Shown here in pieces: positions 63,054 through 64,000 of a DNA stretch of 64,000 nucleotides. This DNA comes from a bacterium (lineage in GTDB: Bacteria; Patescibacteria; CPR2; UBA1875; JAJYID01): assembly GCA_030647205.1 (NCBI GenBank), contig JAUSJO010000006.1, forward strand, positions 1 to 64,000, in the 5' to 3' direction. How positions within the stretch are numbered: position 1 is the stretch's first letter; every line of letters starts with the position of its first letter. The translations under genes were made by a program, and so were the position numbers. The notes under the pieces were generated by a model. It did no database searches. It worked only from the letters and a program-made list of their open reading frames with translations, and had not been told where the DNA came from.

Positions 63054-63977
63054 TTAGCCGATCGGATCGGTAGATTTGACTAGCCGTACGCCGAGCTTTT
63101 CCATTTCGGCGAGTTCGGCATTGGCGATTTCATCGAACGGAACATCGGGATGTTCCACCGAAGAGGTGCAGTCCATCAGAAAACGGATTTTGCCGAGGAT
63201 ATCATCCTGACCGGCAAAGTGGTTTACGATGGAGCGCATCGTATCCAGCACACAGTGGCTTTTCGCCTCGCCGGCTACATAAACCAGGTCGTGTCTGGCA
63301 ACAAGGTCCAGAAACGGAGTGTTTAAGTCACCGGCCGGGTGCTTGGGATACTTTACTTCGGGTTCTACGATGGAGTAGTTTTCCGTCTGCGGGATAGAAC
63401 CCTTGACGAGGAAAACCGGCTGCGAACGCCTGGCAGCGGAGTGGAAGGCAATTGCCTCCATCAGATTCGGCACCAGTGCCTGACCGGGAGTGCCGATCAT
63501 GCAGTGGAAGGGCCAGATCATCAGGGTCTTCTTGCCGCCCTTGTCGAGCTCTGTCAGGTATTTCCGCGTCCATACGGGATCGACTACAGGCCTCCACTTA
63601 CCATCCTCCACGTCTTTCAGCGTGATCATCGTGTAGGGAGCAGGTGGATTCCCGTTCTCATCTACCCACCATGTGGAGTAGAAGATCTGAACGGGGATAT
63701 GCGAGTCGATGCTCGAGGCGATGGTCGTCACTTGATCCAGATTCCGAAAAATCCAGTCAACTGTCCTTTCTACATCACCGAGAGCATTTGTTACCGGAAG
63801 GGCGCCGTTCGGGAAGACGAAGTCGACCTGGAAATCTACATTTACCAGGATGACTTTCTGCTTATCCTCAGTGGCCGGAGCCACGTTCTGCCGGCGGCCT
63901 TCTTCCGTTGCTTCTTGGACCTTCGGTAGTACGAGAGATCCCAAAGTAGAGGGATCATAGAAAGCTGGAGCTTTCAT
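63054..63977 (-). CDS. Isochorismatase-family hydrolase, nicotinamidase-like
   Basis: A 307-residue cysteine hydrolase. The catalytic Asp is in LVNVDFQVDF, a metal-site region in SSIDSHIP, HCMIGTPG with the family's cis-peptide loop region, and the nucleophile Cys in AKSHCVLDT. Nicotinamidase activity (nicotinamide to nicotinate) fits the neighbouring phosphoribosyltransferase and nadE. It is longer than typical PncA (about 200 residues) with additional N-terminal and loop regions. AAAGGAGG lies before the ATG. Another amidase substrate is possible. Confidence 0.85.
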   Translation of the reverse strand: MKAPAFYDPSTLGSLVLPKVQEATEEGRRQNVAPATEDKQKVILVNVDFQVDFVFPNGALPVTNALGDVERTVDWIFRNLDQVTTIASSIDSHIPVQIFYSTWWVDENGNPPAPYTMITLKDVEDGKWRPVVDPVWTRKYLTELDKGGKKTLMIWPFHCMIGTPGQALVPNLMEAIAFHSAARRSQPVFLVKGSIPQTENYSIVEPEVKYPKHPAGDLNTPFLDLVARHDLVYVAGEAKSHCVLDTMRSIVNHFAGQDDILGKIRFLMDCTSSVEHPDVPFDEIANAELAEMEKLGVRLVKSTDPIG

Positions 63978-64000
63978 CTTTTGTTCCTCCTTTTGGAAGT

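Noticed and set aside
1..64000. CRISPR array, transposase or phage structural genes
   Set aside because: No regularly spaced repeats, cas genes, DDE/Y1 transposase or phage head/tail genes were seen on either strand.

Overview
The window looks like chromosomal DNA of a Candidate Phyla Radiation (Patescibacteria, Parcubacteria-like) bacterium. This is inferred from the gene repertoire (PilB/C/M/N/O pilus operon, lone DnaJ/DnaK/GrpE/HrcA set, group 3b [NiFe] hydrogenase, M23 and bPH proteins, many tiny unknown genes), from standard genetic code usage, and from promoters placed 5-9 nt before start codons (leaderless mRNAs). No phage structural genes, transposases or CRISPR arrays were seen.

Layout. 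1-7.8 kb: end of a tRNA, ndk, M16 protease, DedA, uppP, small membrane proteins, GNAT, tRNA-Lys with a duplicated 3' end, a secreted Fn3 protein and dnaJ. 7.9-9.8 kb: a self-contained operon of seven tiny genes whose last product carries a lasso-peptide-type leader motif; it sits between dnaJ and dnaK. 9.9-13.9 kb: dnaK, a zinc-ribbon gene, grpE and hrcA behind a promoter overlapped by CIRCE. 13.9-21.5 kb: mostly single genes (HEPN-like, SRPBCC, flavoprotein, M23, nitronate monooxygenase, TreT-like glycosyltransferase, zinc-ribbon). 21.5-31.9 kb: queA and a type IV pilus operon. 32-41.6 kb: queH, group 3b hydrogenase hydBGDA with one extra gene, and maturation genes hypC, hypD, hypE, hypF (C-terminal half only) and a second hypC. 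41.7-45.2 kb: three cassettes of small unknown and membrane proteins. 45.3-55.4 kb: ZIP transporter, lepA, DHOD-like gene, murJ, ftsH, tilS, SemiSWEET, FtsB-like gene and three CAU-anticodon tRNAs. 55.5-58.9 kb: response regulator, LigD phosphoesterase, SOD, thioredoxin/CcdA pair. 58.9-64 kb: an NAD-salvage cluster (nicotinamidase, nicotinate phosphoribosyltransferase, NUDIX, nadE) with a vWA protein, two tiny genes and two copies of a structured RNA-like element.

Two regulatory styles coexist. Many core genes are leaderless with a weak -35 box. The lineage-specific small genes have near-consensus promoters with 17-bp spacers, an untranslated leader that often contains a CCTTG-A-AACCC motif facing the Shine-Dalgarno sequence, strong AGGAGG sites and strong intrinsic terminators. 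A palindromic repeat family with TGTCAT/ATGACA ends is scattered through intergenic DNA and lies in frame inside grpE, hypE and hypF.
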